Origin: Novosphingobium sp. EMRT-2
GTDB lineage: Bacteria > Pseudomonadota > Alphaproteobacteria > Sphingomonadales > Sphingomonadaceae
Direction of reading: 5' to 3'
DNA: 64,000 nt
Assembly (NCBI RefSeq): GCF_005145025.1
Contig: NZ_CP039695.1
Coordinates: forward strand, 1,111,501-1,175,500
Part shown: positions 24,991-35,282 of the stretch, piece by piece
How the letters are laid out: every line of letters begins with the position of its first letter
Numbering within the stretch: the first letter of the stretch is position 1
The notes under the pieces: generated by a model
The model's input: only the letters and a program-made list of their open reading frames with translations
Told to the model about the DNA's origin: nothing
The model's database searches: none
Made by a program: the position numbers and the translations under genes

Positions 24991-25452
24991 TCACAACGCA
25001 CCGCGATAACGTTCACGCATCGGCGGCACGTGAAGGCACTGCGTGAAGCTGAAGGGCCGCGTTGTCAGCGGCGATACCCGATGCGCCGCAGGATGCAGCG
25101 GGTTGAGCATGACCACGTCCGCTTCGGGCAGCACGCGCGAACGGATCGCGGCGAGGAGCGAGCGGCGATCGGCCAGCCAGGCCGTGACGAATGCGCGCGC
25201 CTGCTCCTCATCAGCGTCGTCGGGCACGCGTTCGGGCGTGGCAGCGACATCGGTCCAGCCCAGCACGTAGTCCTCCGCCGCGCTGGCGGGTCCATCGGGC
25301 AAGTAACGCAGGCCGACCAGCACGGCGAGGCCCGCTTCGGACGCGAAGTTCACCACCGGAACGCCCGGCGGGGAATAGCGGCCGCCATGGCGCAGCGTGC
25401 CCGCCCCATCCAGCGCGACATGCGCGGAACGGGTCAGCCGCCACAACCGCAT
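24991..25452 (-). CDS. RES-domain protein (NAD-degrading toxin family)
   Basis: A 152-residue protein opening MRLWRLTRSAHVALDGAGTL, then HGGRYSPPG and a buried ASEAGLAVL helix. The WRL, GRYSP and conserved Glu pattern is that of the RES domain, whose characterised members deplete NAD by phosphorolysis. The start overlaps the cysS stop (TGATG), so it should be cotranslated with cysS. A longer GTG start at 25467 is possible. I find no antitoxin gene (Xre/DUF2384 type) on either side, which is unusual for a toxin. A housekeeping role or an unlinked antitoxin are alternatives. Confidence 0.72.
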   Translation of the reverse strand: MRLWRLTRSAHVALDGAGTLRHGGRYSPPGVPVVNFASEAGLAVLVGLRYLPDGPASAAEDYVLGWTDVAATPERVPDDADEEQARAFVTAWLADRRSLLAAIRSRVLPEADVVMLNPLHPAAHRVSPLTTRPFSFTQCLHVPPMRERYRGAL

Positions 25453-26921
25453 CAGCCGAGCTTCCACTCCCAGCCCAGCGGATCGCCGTCCATCACCTCC
25501 ACGCCCCGCGCCGCCAGTTCGTCGCGCAGCGCGTCGGACTTCGCGAAGTCCTTGTCGGCGCGGGCGGCCTTGCGCGCGGCAAGCACGGCCTCGATCTCGG
25601 CCTCGGCAATCTCCGCGTCCTTCGGCCGCAGGCGCAGGGCGGCGCGGTCGAGCGTGAGCAGGTCCAGCCCGAGTACCGCGTCCATCGCGGCGATCGCAGC
25701 CAGCTTTTCCGCCGGATCGACCTTCTTCAGCGCGATCAGTTCATCCAGCACGGTCAGCGCGATCGGCGTGTTGAGATCATCGGACACCGCGGCATCGAAG
25801 CGTTCGAGCAACGGCGCGAACTTCGGCCCCGGCGCCGCGGCCGGACCACCGGGCGCGCGCTCCTTCAGTTGCCCCACCGCCATCAGCAGCCGCTTGAGCC
25901 GGGTGAGCGCAGCCGCCAGCCCCTCCCACGAGAACTCCAGTTCGCTGCGATAGTGCGCCTGCAGGCACAGCATCCGGTAGGCGAGCGGATGGTAGCCCCG
26001 GTCGATCAGCAGTTGCAGCCGCAGGAACTCGCCCGACGACTTCGACATCTTGCCGGACCGTTCGACCAGGAAGTTGTTGTGCATCCACACCTTCGCGCCG
26101 GAATTGGCCGGAACGTCGAGCCCGTTGGTGCAGCAGAACGCCTGATTCTGCGCGATCTCGTTCGGGTGGTGGATTTCGCGGTGATCGATGCCGCCGGTGT
26201 GGATGTCGAACGGGAAGCCCAGCAGCTTGCCCGACATCACCGAGCATTCGAGATGCCAGCCCGGCGCGCCACGCCCCCACGGCGAATCCCATTCCATCTG
26301 GCGCTTTTCGCCCGGCGGCGTCTTGCGCCAGATGGCGAAATCGGCCTGGTGGCGCTTGCCGTCGACCTGTTCGATGCGGCCTTCGCCCTCTTCGGTGGCG
26401 GCGCGGGCCAACCGGCCATAGTCCGCCACAGTCGAAACGTCGAAATACAGGCCGCTCGGCAGTTCGTAGCAATGCCTGTCCGCGATGCCTTCGGCGAACT
26501 CGATCATCTGCGGGACGTAGTCCGTGGCGATCGACCAGTGCGCCGGCTGGCGGATGTTGAGCGCGCGAATGTCGGCCCAGTAGGCTTCGGTATAATGCTT
26601 CGCGATGTCCCAGATGGATTGGGCGCTAGCGCGCGCCATCTTCTCCATCTTGTCCTCGCCCGCATCCGCATCGTCGGTCAGGTGACCGACATCGGTGATG
26701 TTGATGACGTGGGTGAGCCGGTAGCCTTTGTGGCTCAGCACCCGTCCCAGCACGTCGGCGAAGACATAGGCGCGCATGTTGCCGATGTGCGGGTAGTTAT
26801 AGACCGTCGGCCCGCACGAATAGACCCGCGCCTCGCCGGGGTGGACCGGCTGGAATGGCTCAAGGCTGCGCGTCAGGCTGTTGAACAGCGTGAGCGGGGC
26901 GGATGGCGGGGGGACTTGCAT
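25452..26921 (-). CDS. cysS: Cysteinyl-tRNA synthetase
   Basis: A 489-residue class I aminoacyl-tRNA synthetase. The HIGN form of the HIGH motif is at residues 45-48 and KMSKS at 291-295. Zinc ligands fit Cys36, Cys226, His251 and Glu255. It charges tRNA-Cys in the cytoplasm and is normally essential. I chose the ATG at 26921, with a G-rich ribosome-binding region upstream. The RES-domain gene starts within its stop codon. The 61-base gap to the exoprotein gene upstream contains no convincing terminator. Confidence 0.95.
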   Translation of the reverse strand: MQVPPPSAPLTLFNSLTRSLEPFQPVHPGEARVYSCGPTVYNYPHIGNMRAYVFADVLGRVLSHKGYRLTHVINITDVGHLTDDADAGEDKMEKMARASAQSIWDIAKHYTEAYWADIRALNIRQPAHWSIATDYVPQMIEFAEGIADRHCYELPSGLYFDVSTVADYGRLARAATEEGEGRIEQVDGKRHQADFAIWRKTPPGEKRQMEWDSPWGRGAPGWHLECSVMSGKLLGFPFDIHTGGIDHREIHHPNEIAQNQAFCCTNGLDVPANSGAKVWMHNNFLVERSGKMSKSSGEFLRLQLLIDRGYHPLAYRMLCLQAHYRSELEFSWEGLAAALTRLKRLLMAVGQLKERAPGGPAAAPGPKFAPLLERFDAAVSDDLNTPIALTVLDELIALKKVDPAEKLAAIAAMDAVLGLDLLTLDRAALRLRPKDAEIAEAEIEAVLAARKAARADKDFAKSDALRDELAARGVEVMDGDPLGWEWKLG

Positions 26922-26982
26922 GGGCCATGCCCTTGCCCCGCCCCCCGCCATCCGGTCAAGCACCTCTGTTCAGAGCGATCCC

Positions 26983-29900
26983 TCAGGGCCGCGCGCAGTT
27001 TCCGCCGTCTTCGCGGCACTGGCCGTCGCCCAGCAGGTCATCGTTGCCCGTGCCGGTCACCGGTTCATCGATCAGCGGCGCGAAGCCCGGAGGCGTGATC
27101 TCGTTGATCTGCACCAGCGGGCTCTGCGTGAAGCTGTCGGCCGTGGGCACGGTGTTGGTGCCCGGAGGCGGATCGAGATAGGTGACGATCACGTTGCGCA
27201 CGTCGCCATCATCGACCTGCTTCGGCGTGCTGTCGCACGATCCCGGATTGGCCAGCAGGCACCCGTTCACGGTGGAGCCGGTCGCGAAGGCGCCGTTCAC
27301 GGAAATCCGCGGAATGGCGGCAAGGCCGGTCTGCCCGCCGACGATGCCGTTGATCGCGATCTGCGTGGGCGCCTGCGTCCCGCCCGCGCGGATGGTCAGC
27401 GTATCGACCACCAGCCCGCGCCGGTCGTCATAGGCAGTGCCGTTCGCCGTGTTCTGGACCAGGAACCGCTGGCCCACGCCAACATCCAGCGCGCCCGCCT
27501 CGATCACGGTGCGGCCGGCGGTGACGCCATCGTTGGCGCCCAGCCGCTTGCTGATCGCGCCGAGATCGGTGAGATCGGCAATGGCCGTGCGCGCCGCGCC
27601 CGTTACCGCGACAAGGCTTGCACCCGAGACGGACAACGTGCCGCCCCGGCCCTGCCCTTCGAGCAGGCGGATCGAACCGGTCGCGGCATCGATGAACGTG
27701 CCACCGCTGGCGTCGATCGCCAGCGTATTGCCGGCCATGCCGTTCATCGTCACGGCGCCGCCGAACGAGGCCGTGCCCGCCGTGATCAGCCGCAAGGTGC
27801 CGGTCGCGCCGATCTGGCCATCCACGGAGACGCCGCTGGGTGCAACGGTGCTGCCAGCGGTGCCGGTGAGCGTGCCCACCAGGAGCGATGGCCCGGCGTT
27901 GATCGTCAGATCGCCGCCGGAATGGATATTGCCGAACTCCGCGTTGGACAGGCGATAGCCGGTCTGGCCCGTCAGCCCGTCACCCAGCGACATGCCCGAC
28001 TGGCCATTGTTGATCAGCGTGATCGCGGTGGTGCGCGCCGCCGTTCCGAGCGTCGCCTGCGACCCCAGATCGAGGTCGGCCGACCGGAACGTGATGGTCT
28101 GCCCCACCGCGCGCTGGCCGATCGAGATCAGCCCTTGCGCGGTCACGTCCAGCGCCGTGCCCGCATCGAGGATGCCGCCACTGATGTCGCCACCGACCAG
28201 GGTGATCGAACCGGTCGCCTGCATCGTGCCGAAGGTCAGCGAGATCGGGTCGATCAGGATGTTACCGCCGGACGTGGCGCTGCCGATCTTGGCCGTATTC
28301 ACCACCGTCAGCGTCAGGTTGCCGCCGGCGGAAAGGCTGGTCACGTCAAGATCGTGGGCGGTGCCCGCCAGCGTGGTGCCCGCGCTGATGCTGTCTCCGA
28401 CAAGACTGCCGGAGGCCGTCAGATTGACCGCGCCGGTGCCGGAAATCGTGCCGAGATCGAGAGCCGCGCCATTGAGCGTGATGTTGCGCACCCCGCTCGT
28501 CGCGCCAAGCTGCACGCTGCCGCTGGACAGCAGATCGACGTCTCCGCCCGCCAATTCGGCCGAACCGATCGCGATCGGACCGGTGGCGGTGATCGCCGCA
28601 TCGCCCGCGACCGACAGCGTATCGAGCACGGTGAAGGCGCCCGGTGCCACGAAGCGGGTGCCCGGTGCCGCATGGTACCCGGTCAGCGTGCCGCTGGCGA
28701 TGAGGCTGCCAGCGGTGATGTCGCCACCAAAGCCCAGCCCGATGTCGCCCGCCGTGGCCCGCACGATGCCGTTGCCCGAAAGATCGGTTGCGCCGGACAG
28801 GTTCAGCGATCCGGCCGTCAGGTTGGCTCCGGTGAGAACGATGCCCCCCGCGGTCGACTGCAGGTCTATCGTGTCGGCGATGTCGGCGGAGCCGCCGTCG
28901 AACGCCAGAGTACCGCTGGTGCGTATATCGAGCGTGCTGCCGTTCAGCGTACCTTCGCCCAGGAAGCCGAGAGGCGTGCCGCCTTCACCCAGGCCGATCG
29001 CGATGGCATTGGCGACGTTGACGTTGCCCAGGCAGATCGAGCCGGTTGCGCAAGCGCCCGGTTCCGGCGCGCTGGCGGGCGCGGACGGGGAAAGCACGTC
29101 GGCCGAGAAGTTGCCACCGAAGAAGGACGCGCCGCGCGCATCGATCGTCTGCCCTTCCAGACGGATATCCCCGCTTCCGGCATCGACGGAAGTGCCGGCG
29201 CCGATGAACAGCGTCGTGGCGGGAACCGATGGCGGGTCGGTTGGCGGCGGGAAATTGGTGCCCGCCGAAAGCGTGATGCCCGAAAGGCCGCTGAGCGGCG
29301 CGCGAAGCGTGCCGCCCGCCTGGCGCTTCTGCTCGGACGTGCCGGTGTTCGCCAGCAGGCTGTTGTTCTCGGCGATCCGGATATCCGCGCCGCTGCCCAT
29401 GTAGATGGTCGAGCCGGCGGACACGCTGTTGCCGGCCGGCATGCGGATGTCCCGCCCGGCGCGGATGTCGACCAAATCGGACGCTTCGATCACGCCGCCG
29501 CCGTCATCCTCACCAAGGATCACGTCGGCCGGGTTGGGATTGCCGAAGGGCGTGCCGGCATTGGCGATAACCGTCCGCCCGCTGGCATTGCGCAGGGTTA
29601 TCGCGCCGATAGAACGCAACAGGATTTCGCCATCGCCGAAATAGCCGCTGTGCGCGCCGCCATCGATAAAGCCATTGGCATAAATGTCGATATTGCCCCC
29701 AGCCTGCACCGTGGCCGTGTCCGACAGATAGAAGCCATAGCCGTTGTGCATGATATCGCTATCGGCCCGCACCACGGCGCAGGATTGATCCGCGCAATCA
29801 ACCGAGTAGATCGACGTGACACCATAGAAGTTGATGAGGCTGACGCTGCTGGCGTGGATGTAGCCACCACCACCGCCCGTGATGTCCAGACCATAGCCAG

Positions 29901-32900
29901 CGTTGACGATCAGACTGCCGCCGATGTCCACCAAGCCATCCGACAACGCTTGCAGGGTGACCGGACCAGCGCCGATGATCTGCAGGTCTTGCGCAACGCC
30001 AAGCCTGCCCCCATCCGTCAGGATCGAGACTTGCGGGTAATAGTTTGTCCCGAAGCCATCCGCGTTCACAGTCAGCGAATCGAATGTCATGGTGCCAGCT
30101 TCGGTGCCGCCATGGTTTTCGATGGAAACGCCGCCAGCGCTGTAGTTGTACTGAAACGTCGAGTTGTACTGCACAAGCGCGCTTGTGACATCGATCGTCG
30201 TGCTGCCGGCGGAGAACGTGCTGAAATTGCCTTGGCTGTCTTGCCCGGCGGCAATGTGGATATGCCCCCCCGCCGGCGCGACGTTGCTGGAACCCGCGTT
30301 ATTGCCGCTGGCTCCCGGCGGTATCGGCTGCGCCGGTGCCGGAGGATTGGATCCCGGTCCGCCCGCTCCGCCAAACCCGCCGAAGCCCAGCCACCGCGTG
30401 GTGCCTGTCAGATCGAAGCTCACATCTCCGAAATCGAGAGTCGTGCCGGCGATGGTGATATCTACATTGCCGCCGACCCCGGCATAGCCGGTTCCTCCCT
30501 CGCCGCCATTACCGCCACGGCCGCCGACCGCGCTGTTGTCCGCTCCGTTGCCGCCGTTGCCACCGCCGGAGCCGAAGCCGGTCGCGATGAAATCGGTCTG
30601 GCCATACAATCCCAGGTGCAGCGTGCCGCCCGAATCCCCGTTGATGGAGATCGAGCCGCCATACGCTTCGCCACCGTTTCCACCACGGCCGCCGGCCCCG
30701 CCGGACCCATTGATCCCGGACGTGCCGGCGCTGCCGATGCCGGAGATCGCGTTGGCCTGGAAGGTGGCGCGCGTTTCCTCCGCGAAGTCGATCGTGCCGC
30801 TGTCGGCGGCCCCGATCAGGATCGAGCCGCCCATCGCAAATCCGCCGTTCGCGCCCCTGACGCCCGCCCCCGTGGTCAGATCGTTGCCTTGGGACGAACC
30901 ACCATCGCCAGCCTCGCCGTCGGCCGTCAGAACGATGCGGTCCGAACGGATCAGCGAACCCTCACCGGATGCCTGGATCGAGATCGTGCCGCCCGTGGCG
31001 TCACCACCAGCACCGCCAATCGACGCGCCACGGCCGAAGTTGTTGTCGATAAACAGCGCGCCGCCGCCGCTGCCGCCAAAGCCGGACGATTCGAAATCCG
31101 CGACGTTGAGGTTTATACGCCCGCCGGCGGACGCGCTGATTTCCAGCGAACCGCCTGTCGCATCCCCGCCGTCGCCACCGTCGCCGACCGAATCCGCGTT
31201 GAAAACGGCACTGTTGCCGCCATTGCCACCCTGACCGCCATAAGCGTTGGACAACAGCGCGTAGCTGCCTTCGCCCGACGTTAGCGTCAGGCTGGAAAGC
31301 CCGCCGGTCTGGATCGAGATCGTGCCGCCGGCGGCCGCGCCGCCCGCACCGCCCTTGCCGGCGATGATGGTCGTGGCAGTGGCATCACCGTTGCCGCCCC
31401 GGCCGCCGTTGCCGGCCGAGGCCTGCACATCGGCCACTAGGTTCCCAACAGAGGTCGACGCATCATCGACGTTGACCACCAGTTCGGCTCGGCCACCGGT
31501 CGCATCGCCGCCAGCGCCGCCGTCGTACCCTTTGCCGCTGTTGCCGGCATCGCCACCGAATCCGGTCGCGGACAGGCGCGGATTGCGCAGCGTGGCCGTG
31601 CCGCCGGTTATCTCGATGCGCGCCGTGCCGCCCGTGCCGGCGCCGCCGGCACCCCCGATCAGCCCGCTTGCCCCGCTTTCGCCATAGCCATCTGCGTTGA
31701 CCTCGATGCTCTGGGCCGTGCCGCTTTCAGTGGTGCCGGTGAAATCACTTGCGATAGTGAAAATCGCCGTGCCGCCAACCGCATCGCCGCCACGGCCGCC
31801 CCCGCCGGGAATGCTGCTGGAGCCACCCGAGCCGCCCGAACCGTAGTAATAGGACGAGTAAGCACCTGGAGCGCCCCCGCGCGCCGAACTGTCGAGCAGG
31901 GTGCGCGTGGCATCGAACCGGCCAGACGTGATGGTCAGCTGGACCGTGCCGCCCTGCGCCGCACCGCCATCGCCGGTGAACAGATCGGCGTTCGCGGACG
32001 AACCGCCGCTGCCGTATTGATAGATGTTCCCGCCCTGGCCGCCCTGGCCGGCGGCGGAAAGGGTGACTTCCAGGTTCGTCGGGCTGGCGGGATCGTCCGG
32101 CAGGTCGATCAGGTCGCCGCCGTTGACCAACAGCGACGCCGTGCCGCCCGTGCCGGTGCCGCCGGTGCCGCCCTTGCCGGGCGCGGTATCCACCGTGCCG
32201 CCCTGGCCGTAGCTTTCATAGGAATAGCCGTTGTAGAAATCGGTATTGCCTTCGGCCCGCAGCACGACCGCATTGCTGGCGAGCGAGCCGCCATTGAGCG
32301 TCAGGCTGGCGTTCCCGCCCATGCCCGCACCGCCATTGCCCGCGTCAAGGTCAGAGGACGAATCCTGGTACGAACCCGCCCCACCGCGTCCGCTGGCCTC
32401 GATCGTGAGGCTGGCAATGCTGGACGTGCCGCCATTGACGGTGAGCGAAGCGGTGCCGCCGGTGCCCGCCCCGCCGTCGACCGGGGTGGTGAAACCATAA
32501 CTGTTGCCCTGCCCGCCGAAGCCGTTGGCCGAGATGTTCAGCGTGTCGATCGTGGCGGTGCCATCGTTGATCGTGAATTCGGTCGTGCCGCCGACACCCT
32601 CGCCCCCGTGCGGATTGGCAGACGAAGGCGAAGCCGCGAATGCCGAGACCGTTCCGCCCGACAAGGCCGCGAAACCGAGATTGCGCACGGCGGTGCCGAG
32701 GCTGTCGAGCGAGACCGATGCCGCCGTCAACGAAGCGTTGAAGCCATCGAGCGAGAGCGACACATGGCCACCGGTGCCCAGGCCCGACCGCGCACCTCCG
32801 CCATAGTTGTACCCCGCATAGCCGGACGACGCGAGCGAGAGGGAATCCGTCGAAAGCGAGGAATCCTCGATCCGCAAGGTGACGTCGCCCGCGGTGCCGT

Positions 32901-35247
32901 TGCCGGCGCCGTCCAAATCTTCCGAGCCGGTTGCTTCGGAGGATGCGCTCAGCGTGCTCGATAGAGCGATGGCGCTGCCACCGCTGGCCGTGATGGAGAT
33001 ATTGCCCGAAACGGCATCGGTGGCGTTGCTCGTCCCGCTCGCGCGGGCACTGGCCGAAAAGTACGACGAATCGATCGTGCTCGCGCCGCTGACGTCCACC
33101 ACGATGTCACCGGTGCGCGACGCGCCCGCGAACGGGGCCGTGCTGTATGTCTCGAACGAGATACCCTGCGGCGTGTCCAGCGTGGAACCGTTGGTCAGCG
33201 AGAGGCGCAGCGTGTTCGGGCCGATGGGCTGGCCGGTCTGCGGGTTGATGGCTTCCGCAGTCGCCGATGTGGAACTGTACAGCGACAGGCCATAGTTCGA
33301 AGCATCATCAAATGTCAGATGCGCCGCATCCAGCGCGAGCGAGACATCGCCGAGGGCAGCGGATTTGCTGGCCGAGGCATCGTTGGACAGGCTGAGGCCG
33401 CCCAGGCTGAAGTTGCCGTTGGCGAAGCTGGCGGAAACGCTTCCGGTACGGGCATCGTAGAGGACGTTGTCGCTTCCCAGCGCGGTGCTGGAGCCGGCTT
33501 CAAGGAACGTGGCGCCGGCCGCGAAGAGGCCATCCGCCACGTTCAGCGAAACATTCCCCGCGCTCGAACCCGCGCCCGCGACCGGAAGCGTATAGATGTA
33601 ATAGCTGTAAGGGCTGTCAGGCCTGCCCAGCGCCTGCAAGCGCAGCCACTGCCGATCGCCATCCGGACCGATCTCCACACTGGAATTCACACCGCTCTGC
33701 GTGAAACTGATGGTCCCGGCGTCGGAACGGCCGAAGTTCAACGCTCCCGCGCCGCCATAGGCGTTGGCGGCGAAAATCGCCTGGCCGGTCACGGCAAGCT
33801 GGCCGTTGGCGATCGTGGTGGTGATCGAACCGCCGCGGGCGTCTTTGCCGGTGCTGCCCGCCAGAAATTGCTGCGGATTCTGGGGATCGAATTCGATCCC
33901 CCCCTTGCCCGAAACGTCCACGGTAAGGTCGCCACCAACCGCCAGGCGACCCGCGCCCGTGACGGTAATGGTCGCCGCGCCGCCGACAGGACCGGTGGTA
34001 GCGTCGATCTCCAGCGTGCCGCCGGTGCTGATTTGGTGGCCTGCCGCGGCCGAAAGCCCGACCGCGTTCTGCGCGCGCAACGTGACGGTCTGGGCAGACT
34101 GGAAGTTCGTGGACGATGCCGTCGCGTCGACATCGATGCGGTCGCTCGCCGTGGCGATAACCTGGTTGGACGCGGTCAGCCCGGACACGGAAATCCGCCC
34201 GCCCGCAGCCGCCGGCGTTGCGGGGAAGTTCACGTTCCCGCCCGACACGTTGTAACCGGCGGACAGCGTGATCGCGCCGTCGATTTCGCTGTTGGCGGCA
34301 ACGGCGGGCGCATAGCCCAGCGAGCCCGAGACCAGCATGGTGGTCACGTCGTTCTTGGGCACGGTGACCAGATAGATCCCGTGGTAGGGATCGCTGGGGG
34401 TGGCGGCGGCGCCGGTGGTGGTGCCGGTATGGACCACACCGTTGGCATCGGTGGTGCCGGTATCGACCGTGATGTTGAACAGGCCGTTGTTCACCGTCAG
34501 CGTCGCGGCTTCGGCCCCAACATAGGCGACCGAGCCGTTGGCGCTGACCGTGCCGCCCTGCACCACGCGCGGGGCGACCAGCGCCACATAGCTGCCCGGT
34601 GCCACCGTGGTGATCTGCGCGCCATTCTGCACCGTGATCGCAGCGCCGGCGTTCGACGCCTGCCCCAGCGTGATCGCCCCGTTCGCTCCGGTGAACTTCT
34701 GCCCATCGGGATTGCCGGCGTTGACCGTCACCGGGCTGGCCGTCAGCAGCAGGCTGCCGACGTTGAACGCACCAGAGGAGCCGACCACCCAGCCCGTCGG
34801 GTTATAGAACCAGATACGGCCGGCATCGCCGGAATTGACCGTGCCGTTGATCTGCAACGGCGATGCCCCCGCCGCGGACGAGGCCACGCGGTTGAGCACG
34901 GTATAGGCGCCGGAAACGCTGGTATCGGCGTTGAAGGTCAGCGTGTTCCCGGTGGGCAGGAACACCCCGCCCGCGTCGGTCGCCGTCCAGTCCACCAGCG
35001 CGTCGTGCGCGTTCACAGTGATCGTGTCGCTGCCTGGTGCGCGCACCGGCGCGTTGGCCCCGAATACGACCGTGGGTGCGCCATTGACGGCTTGCGCCCA
35101 GGCCGGTGCGGCCAGCGGAATGGCGTTGATGATCAGCGCAGCCGCGCCGGTCGATGCGCCGGTGAGCAGCTTCTGAAGAACCCGGCGCGTGCCGGCCTTG
35201 CGGGAAGCCGGAGCGTTGCGCTCCGTGTGGAGTGCCGATTGAACCAT
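26983..35247 (-). CDS. Giant two-partner-secretion exoprotein (TpsA, haemagglutinin-like)
   Basis: A 2754-residue protein with an extended signal peptide (about residues 1-52, ending APAWAQ). A TPS secretion domain follows, with the diagnostic stretch FYNPTGWVVGSSGAFNVGSL. The middle (window 30350-32600) is packed with GGxGG and GGTxxxxxxG repeats, typical of a right-handed beta-helix stalk. The extreme C-terminus has a cysteine pair, CREDGGNC, recalling HMW1-type C-terminal anchoring. It should be exported across the outer membrane by the TpsB gene immediately upstream (35-base gap). An ATG at 35268 is an equally good start. An adhesin or matrix role is inferred; no toxin domain is seen. Confidence 0.85.
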   Translation of the reverse strand: MVQSALHTERNAPASRKAGTRRVLQKLLTGASTGAAALIINAIPLAAPAWAQAVNGAPTVVFGANAPVRAPGSDTITVNAHDALVDWTATDAGGVFLPTGNTLTFNADTSVSGAYTVLNRVASSAAGASPLQINGTVNSGDAGRIWFYNPTGWVVGSSGAFNVGSLLLTASPVTVNAGNPDGQKFTGANGAITLGQASNAGAAITVQNGAQITTVAPGSYVALVAPRVVQGGTVSANGSVAYVGAEAATLTVNNGLFNITVDTGTTDANGVVHTGTTTGAAATPSDPYHGIYLVTVPKNDVTTMLVSGSLGYAPAVAANSEIDGAITLSAGYNVSGGNVNFPATPAAAGGRISVSGLTASNQVIATASDRIDVDATASSTNFQSAQTVTLRAQNAVGLSAAAGHQISTGGTLEIDATTGPVGGAATITVTGAGRLAVGGDLTVDVSGKGGIEFDPQNPQQFLAGSTGKDARGGSITTTIANGQLAVTGQAIFAANAYGGAGALNFGRSDAGTISFTQSGVNSSVEIGPDGDRQWLRLQALGRPDSPYSYYIYTLPVAGAGSSAGNVSLNVADGLFAAGATFLEAGSSTALGSDNVLYDARTGSVSASFANGNFSLGGLSLSNDASASKSAALGDVSLALDAAHLTFDDASNYGLSLYSSTSATAEAINPQTGQPIGPNTLRLSLTNGSTLDTPQGISFETYSTAPFAGASRTGDIVVDVSGASTIDSSYFSASARASGTSNATDAVSGNISITASGGSAIALSSTLSASSEATGSEDLDGAGNGTAGDVTLRIEDSSLSTDSLSLASSGYAGYNYGGGARSGLGTGGHVSLSLDGFNASLTAASVSLDSLGTAVRNLGFAALSGGTVSAFAASPSSANPHGGEGVGGTTEFTINDGTATIDTLNISANGFGGQGNSYGFTTPVDGGAGTGGTASLTVNGGTSSIASLTIEASGRGGAGSYQDSSSDLDAGNGGAGMGGNASLTLNGGSLASNAVVLRAEGNTDFYNGYSYESYGQGGTVDTAPGKGGTGGTGTGGTASLLVNGGDLIDLPDDPASPTNLEVTLSAAGQGGQGGNIYQYGSGGSSANADLFTGDGGAAQGGTVQLTITSGRFDATRTLLDSSARGGAPGAYSSYYYGSGGSGGSSSIPGGGGRGGDAVGGTAIFTIASDFTGTTESGTAQSIEVNADGYGESGASGLIGGAGGAGTGGTARIEITGGTATLRNPRLSATGFGGDAGNSGKGYDGGAGGDATGGRAELVVNVDDASTSVGNLVADVQASAGNGGRGGNGDATATTIIAGKGGAGGAAAGGTISIQTGGLSSLTLTSGEGSYALLSNAYGGQGGNGGNSAVFNADSVGDGGDGGDATGGSLEISASAGGRINLNVADFESSGFGGSGGGALFIDNNFGRGASIGGAGGDATGGTISIQASGEGSLIRSDRIVLTADGEAGDGGSSQGNDLTTGAGVRGANGGFAMGGSILIGAADSGTIDFAEETRATFQANAISGIGSAGTSGINGSGGAGGRGGNGGEAYGGSISINGDSGGTLHLGLYGQTDFIATGFGSGGGNGGNGADNSAVGGRGGNGGEGGTGYAGVGGNVDITIAGTTLDFGDVSFDLTGTTRWLGFGGFGGAGGPGSNPPAPAQPIPPGASGNNAGSSNVAPAGGHIHIAAGQDSQGNFSTFSAGSTTIDVTSALVQYNSTFQYNYSAGGVSIENHGGTEAGTMTFDSLTVNADGFGTNYYPQVSILTDGGRLGVAQDLQIIGAGPVTLQALSDGLVDIGGSLIVNAGYGLDITGGGGGYIHASSVSLINFYGVTSIYSVDCADQSCAVVRADSDIMHNGYGFYLSDTATVQAGGNIDIYANGFIDGGAHSGYFGDGEILLRSIGAITLRNASGRTVIANAGTPFGNPNPADVILGEDDGGGVIEASDLVDIRAGRDIRMPAGNSVSAGSTIYMGSGADIRIAENNSLLANTGTSEQKRQAGGTLRAPLSGLSGITLSAGTNFPPPTDPPSVPATTLFIGAGTSVDAGSGDIRLEGQTIDARGASFFGGNFSADVLSPSAPASAPEPGACATGSICLGNVNVANAIAIGLGEGGTPLGFLGEGTLNGSTLDIRTSGTLAFDGGSADIADTIDLQSTAGGIVLTGANLTAGSLNLSGATDLSGNGIVRATAGDIGLGFGGDITAGSLIASGTLTGYHAAPGTRFVAPGAFTVLDTLSVAGDAAITATGPIAIGSAELAGGDVDLLSSGSVQLGATSGVRNITLNGAALDLGTISGTGAVNLTASGSLVGDSISAGTTLAGTAHDLDVTSLSAGGNLTLTVVNTAKIGSATSGGNILIDPISLTFGTMQATGSITLVGGDISGGILDAGTALDVTAQGLISIGQRAVGQTITFRSADLDLGSQATLGTAARTTAITLINNGQSGMSLGDGLTGQTGYRLSNAEFGNIHSGGDLTINAGPSLLVGTLTGTAGSTVAPSGVSVDGQIGATGTLRLITAGTASFGGAVTMNGMAGNTLAIDASGGTFIDAATGSIRLLEGQGRGGTLSVSGASLVAVTGAARTAIADLTDLGAISKRLGANDGVTAGRTVIEAGALDVGVGQRFLVQNTANGTAYDDRRGLVVDTLTIRAGGTQAPTQIAINGIVGGQTGLAAIPRISVNGAFATGSTVNGCLLANPGSCDSTPKQVDDGDVRNVIVTYLDPPPGTNTVPTADSFTQSPLVQINEITPPGFAPLIDEPVTGTGNDDLLGDGQCREDGGNCARP
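30350..32600 (-). repeat. Glycine-rich repeat region inside the TpsA exoprotein gene
   Basis: Degenerate in-frame repeats encode GGxGG and GGTxxxxxxxG blocks, a long series of glycine-dominated turns alternating with short Val/Leu/Ile strands. Unit length varies, so this is a degenerate coding repeat and not a satellite. It likely forms the beta-helix stalk of the exoprotein and may vary in copy number between strains. Boundaries are approximate. Confidence 0.7.
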
Positions 35248-35282
35248 GGCCTTGCCTTCCGTTCGCATCTGGAACGCCCCCT

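Noticed and set aside
26881..31284. Very long open frame on the plus strand (over 1400 codons) opposite the exoprotein gene
   Set aside because: The product is a low-complexity Arg/Ala/Gly mixture with no domain, while the minus strand encodes a signal peptide, a TPS domain and matching neighbours. Long antisense frames are expected in GC-rich DNA with few stop codons.
30350..32600. Repetitive tract considered as a CRISPR array or satellite
   Set aside because: Repeats are degenerate, in frame and encode glycine-rich protein; there is no constant repeat with unique spacers.
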